A DNA stretch of 64,000 bases from an uncultured Lachnospiraceae bacterium (lineage in GTDB: Bacteria; Bacillota; Clostridia; Lachnospirales; Lachnospiraceae): NCBI GenBank assembly GCA_934293575.1, contig CAKQYU010000001.1:124001-188000 (forward strand). Reading direction: 5' to 3'. How positions within the stretch are numbered: position 1 is the first letter of the stretch; every line of letters begins with the position of its first letter. The notes beneath the pieces are model-generated. The model was not told where the DNA came from, ran no database searches, and worked only from the letters and a program-made list of their open reading frames with translations. The position numbers and the translations under genes are program-made. Shown piece by piece: positions 61,597 through 64,000 of the stretch.

Positions 61597-62358
61597 ATGC
61601 ATACAAAAAGAATTATACCGTGTCTGGATGTGACAGGCGGAAGAGTTGTAAAAGGCGTTAATTTTGTAAATCTTCGTGATGCAGGGGACCCTGTTGAAGT
61701 TGCAAAAATGTATGATAAAGCCGGAGCGGATGAACTGGTATTTTTAGATATCACAGCATCATCCGACGCAAGAAATATAGTTGTGGATATGGTTAAACGG
61801 GTAGCACAAACCGTATTTATTCCGTTTACGGTAGGCGGAGGAATCCGTACGGTGGATGATTTCCGGATGTTGCTGCGGGAAGGTGCGGATAAGATTTCCA
61901 TTAATTCTTCAGCCATTAATACGCCGGAACTGATTCGGGATGCCGCAGACAAATTTGGAAGTCAGTGTGTCGTTGTTGCAATTGATGCAAAAAGAAGGGC
62001 AGACGGTTCGGGATTTAATGTTTACAAAAACGGTGGACGTGTGGATGTTGGATGGGATGCCATAGAATGGGCAAAAAGGGCGGAAAGCCTGGGTGCAGGA
62101 GAAATCCTTTTGACAAGTATGGACTGTGATGGTACGAAGGCGGGATATGACCTTGACCTGACCAGACAAATCAGTGAAGCGGTTTCTATCCCGGTTATAG
62201 CTTCCGGCGGTGCGGGAACGAAGGAGCATTTTTATGATGCCTTAACGGAGGGTAAGGCAGATGCCGCATTGGCAGCGTCACTGTTCCATTACAAGGAACT
62301 GGAAATATCGGATTTAAAACAATACTTAAGAGAAAGAGACGTTGCAGTACGTTTATAG
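61597..62358 (+). CDS. hisF: Imidazole glycerol phosphate synthase, cyclase subunit
   Basis: 253-residue TIM barrel that makes imidazole glycerol phosphate and AICAR with HisH. Catalytic Asp residues are in PCLDVTGGRVVKG and VVAIDAKR; FTVGGGIRT and IASGGAGTKEHF bind phosphate. AAAGGAGG precedes the ATG, inside the end of hisH. The full set of HisF residues argues for histidine synthesis rather than a sugar-modifying paralogue. Confidence 0.96.
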   Translation: MHTKRIIPCLDVTGGRVVKGVNFVNLRDAGDPVEVAKMYDKAGADELVFLDITASSDARNIVVDMVKRVAQTVFIPFTVGGGIRTVDDFRMLLREGADKISINSSAINTPELIRDAADKFGSQCVVVAIDAKRRADGSGFNVYKNGGRVDVGWDAIEWAKRAESLGAGEILLTSMDCDGTKAGYDLDLTRQISEAVSIPVIASGGAGTKEHFYDALTEGKADAALAASLFHYKELEISDLKQYLRERDVAVRL

Positions 62359-62372
62359 AGTGAGATGATTTC

Positions 62373-62789
62373 ATGATTACATTAAAAATAAATTCCATTA
62401 CTTATGAGGATTATTTGGCAATCCGTCAGAAGGTGAATTGGAAAAAATTATTGCCCGAACAGGCAAAAAAGGCATTACAGAACAGTTTGTATGTGGTTGG
62501 CGCCTATGATGGGGAACAACTGGTTGGTATGGGCAGAATTGTAGGTGATGGTGCAGTGATTTCTTATGTACAGGATTTGATTGTTGTGCCGGAGTGTCAA
62601 CAAAAAGGGATTGGTTCCATGGTATTAAATCAGCTGATTACATTTGTGGAGCAGCTTAGGATGGATGGAAGTGAAATGATGCTTTGTCTGATGTGCGCAA
62701 AGGGCAGAGAAGGATTTTATGAAAAACATGGTTTTATAGCCAGACCAACGGATGCATTAGGACCGGGAATGATACAATATCTTAGATAA
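62373..62789 (+). CDS. GNAT-family N-acetyltransferase
   Basis: 138 residues with the acetyl-CoA motif VVPECQQKGIGSMVL and the C-terminal GREGFYEKHGFIARP signature of small GNAT enzymes. Substrate is unknown. It lies 14 bases after hisF and is probably the next gene of the same message. Confidence 0.88.
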   Translation: MITLKINSITYEDYLAIRQKVNWKKLLPEQAKKALQNSLYVVGAYDGEQLVGMGRIVGDGAVISYVQDLIVVPECQQKGIGSMVLNQLITFVEQLRMDGSEMMLCLMCAKGREGFYEKHGFIARPTDALGPGMIQYLR

Positions 62790-62802
62790 TTGGAGTTTGA
62801 AT

Positions 62803-63435
62803 ATGGGAAAGAAAATAAAAAAAAGCCTCTATATTGCTTTCTGTATGATTTTATGTTTTAGTTTTTGTACCGGTTGTGGAAAACGCAATCGGAATGGTTC
62901 CAAACAGTCGGATGATGGCAGAAGTTATGGAGGACTGATTGAGTTAGAACAGGAAGATACGGCACATACGGCATTTTTTGATCTGACGGTTGATAGTGCC
63001 AAAAAATATGACACCTATCAGTTTGCAGACGGACTGTATCAGGCAGAGGATGGTATGGTATATGTATTGGTTACGATTACCGTGAAAAACACATATGCAC
63101 AAAAACTGTCGATGGGAATTACGGATTTTACCTTAAATTATGATGAAAATGATAAGAAAAACATTATATACGGATATGGAAAAACCAATATTGATCAGCA
63201 GGACATGATGGAAGATACTTATACCTTACAAAAGGGTGAGAGTATTACAAAATCAATTTTATATATTGTTCCGGAAAAGGAGCATTATTATCTTGATTAT
63301 ACGGAGTTTTATTCGGATGATTTTGAGGGTGACAGTTTTAAAATCCGATTTTCACCTAAAAAATCAATACCGATTACGACAGAAGAGTCAACAGGCAGTA
63401 CCGCGGAAAATACAGCGGTAACGGAGGCAGAGTAA
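62803..63435 (+). CDS. Lipoprotein with DUF4352-like domain
   Basis: 210 residues. A type II signal peptide ends FSFCTGC, so Cys would be lipidated and the protein held on the outer face of the membrane. The mature part has a DUF4352-like immunoglobulin-fold pattern (MVYVLVTITVKNT, then YTLQKGESITKSILYIVPE) and a Thr/Glu-rich end. Role is unknown. The ATG at 62803 lies 7 bases after TGGAG; the TTG at 62797 is less likely. Confidence 0.82.
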   Translation: MGKKIKKSLYIAFCMILCFSFCTGCGKRNRNGSKQSDDGRSYGGLIELEQEDTAHTAFFDLTVDSAKKYDTYQFADGLYQAEDGMVYVLVTITVKNTYAQKLSMGITDFTLNYDENDKKNIIYGYGKTNIDQQDMMEDTYTLQKGESITKSILYIVPEKEHYYLDYTEFYSDDFEGDSFKIRFSPKKSIPITTEESTGSTAENTAVTEAE

Positions 63436-63458
63436 CTTTTTATACCGGATTTGAATAA

Positions 63459-63487
63459 CATATCAAAAAACAAAGGTTTTTGATATG
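63459..63487 (+). promoter_or_regulatory. Hairpin enclosing the LysM gene start codon
   Basis: CATATCAAAAA (63459-63469) pairs with TTTTTGATATG (63477-63487), 11 perfect pairs. The ATG at 63485-63487 is in the right arm and the AAAGG ribosome site sits in the loop and its edge. Confidence 0.6.
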
Positions 63488-63682
63488 GAAAAGGAAACGG
63501 AAAACAAAGCAGACACAAAAGAGGTCATTCATGTAGTAAAGCAGGGCGATACTTTATATAAGATTGCACAGGAACATGATGTGAATTTATTTGAACTTAT
63601 GAGTTTAAATCCCTATGTAAATGTTTATAATTTACAGATAGGAGATGAAATTGTCATTCCGGCAATCAAACAAAATGACTGA
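63485..63682 (+). CDS. Small LysM-domain protein without signal peptide
   Basis: 65 residues. A charged N-terminus of about 14 residues is followed by one LysM module (VVKQGDTLYKIAQEHDVNL, then LNPYVNVYNLQIGDEIVIP). LysM binds glycan such as peptidoglycan or chitin. There is no signal peptide or membrane helix, so it either acts inside the cell, for instance in a spore layer made by the mother cell, or leaves by another route. Confidence 0.82.
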   Translation: MEKETENKADTKEVIHVVKQGDTLYKIAQEHDVNLFELMSLNPYVNVYNLQIGDEIVIPAIKQND

Positions 63683-63742
63683 TAAGATATAATATGGAGT
63701 GATAAAGGTACGTTAAATGTACAAAAAACAGGAGGACAGGCA

Positions 63743-64000
63743 ATGAAATTCTTGACAAAGCTGGAACGTAAATTTGGTAAATATTCAATTCCAAATCTGA
63801 CCACCATGTTGATTCTTGGTTTTGTGGTTGGTCTGGTTATGGAAATTGTAGATCCGTCTGTAATTTATATGGTCAATTTGGATCCGCAAAAGATATTACA
63901 GGGACAGGTGTGGAGGTTGATAAGCTGGGTTTTGATGCCGCCTTCCGGAATCAGCATTTTAATCATTTTAACCTTGATGTTTTATTGGTTCGTTGGAAGA
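63743..64000 (+). CDS. Rhomboid-like membrane protein, N-terminal part (partial)
   Basis: The 86 codons before the window ends encode a short cytoplasmic start, a membrane helix at about 18-36, the segment LQGQVWRLISWVLMPP, and a second helix. The Q-VWRLISW element followed by a helix is typical of bacterial rhomboid-like proteins. The catalytic Ser and His would be beyond the edge, so protease activity cannot be judged. GGAGG lies 7 bases before the ATG. Confidence 0.7.
   Translation, partial: MKFLTKLERKFGKYSIPNLTTMLILGFVVGLVMEIVDPSVIYMVNLDPQKILQGQVWRLISWVLMPPSGISILIILTLMFYWFVGR

Noticed and set aside
60967..62358. HisH-HisF as an amidino-sugar (surface polysaccharide) pair
   Set aside because: Both carry the full set of histidine-pathway residues and no sugar-biosynthesis genes are near. 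Scattered his genes are common.
1..64000. CRISPR arrays, insertion sequences, prophage or attachment sites
   Set aside because: No regularly spaced repeats, transposase, integrase or phage genes were seen. The tRNA has no duplicated 3' end nearby.

Overview
The window reads as chromosomal DNA of a spore-forming, low-GC Firmicute of class Clostridia, most like the Lachnospiraceae. The reasons are strong AGGAGG-type ribosome sites, frequent TTG starts, a complete spoIIIA operon, spoIVB and Spo0A-type regulators, a meso-DAP-type MurE, and two gene orders typical of Clostridia (nusB-xseA-xseB-ispA-dxs-tlyA-nadK-argR-recN-spoIVB-spo0A, and priA-def-fmt-rsmB-rlmN-prpC-prkC-rsgA-rpe). I cannot fix the genus. 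I see no insertion sequence, prophage, CRISPR array or rRNA; one tRNA is present. Almost all of the sequence is coding and most genes lie on the + strand.

Layout. 1-10.4 kb: amino-acid biosynthesis (leuC end, leuD, leuB, ilvD, ilvB; serC-serA; aroE-aroK; asd). 10.5-12.6 kb: a precorrin-6A-reductase-like half protein with an N-terminal peptide repeat, a YdcF-family membrane protein, and elongation factor P. 12.7-17.9 kb: the eight-gene spoIIIAA-AH operon behind a probable sigma-E promoter. 18-30 kb: an Asp23-family gene, then the nusB-to-recN housekeeping run, spoIVB, and two tandem Spo0A-like genes in place of the usual one. 30-35 kb: glgA, rqcH, yicC, gmk and rpoZ. 35-47.6 kb: murE overlapping priA, then translation, ribosome and cell-wall-signalling genes ending in rpe. 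47.6-51.4 kb: a Na/Pi cotransporter and a Na/proline symporter, transcribed divergently. 51.5-52.5 kb: two convergent RlmH-like genes and tRNA-Arg(CCG). 52.6-64 kb: a membrane protein, an Lrp regulator, a DUF975 protein, an RluF-like synthase, ligA, metA, a DUF6465 protein, a large acidic/basic membrane protein, hisH-hisF, an acetyltransferase, a lipoprotein, a small LysM protein and the start of a rhomboid-like gene.

The most unusual observations are these. (1) The two tail-to-tail RlmH-like genes have complementary losses: one keeps the SAM-binding knot and lacks the C-terminal catalytic tail, and the other keeps the tail and has lost the knot motif. This suggests an obligate heterodimeric methyltransferase. 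(2) Both tandem Spo0A-like proteins keep the DNA-recognition helix but have degenerate receiver domains; one has Asn in place of the phospho-acceptor Asp. (3) A CobK C-terminal domain stands alone, fused to a short Gly-Glu-Leu repeat. (4) Several RNA-level control elements are visible, including a terminator just after the lrp promoter, a possible attenuator before aroE, and a hairpin that closes over a start codon.
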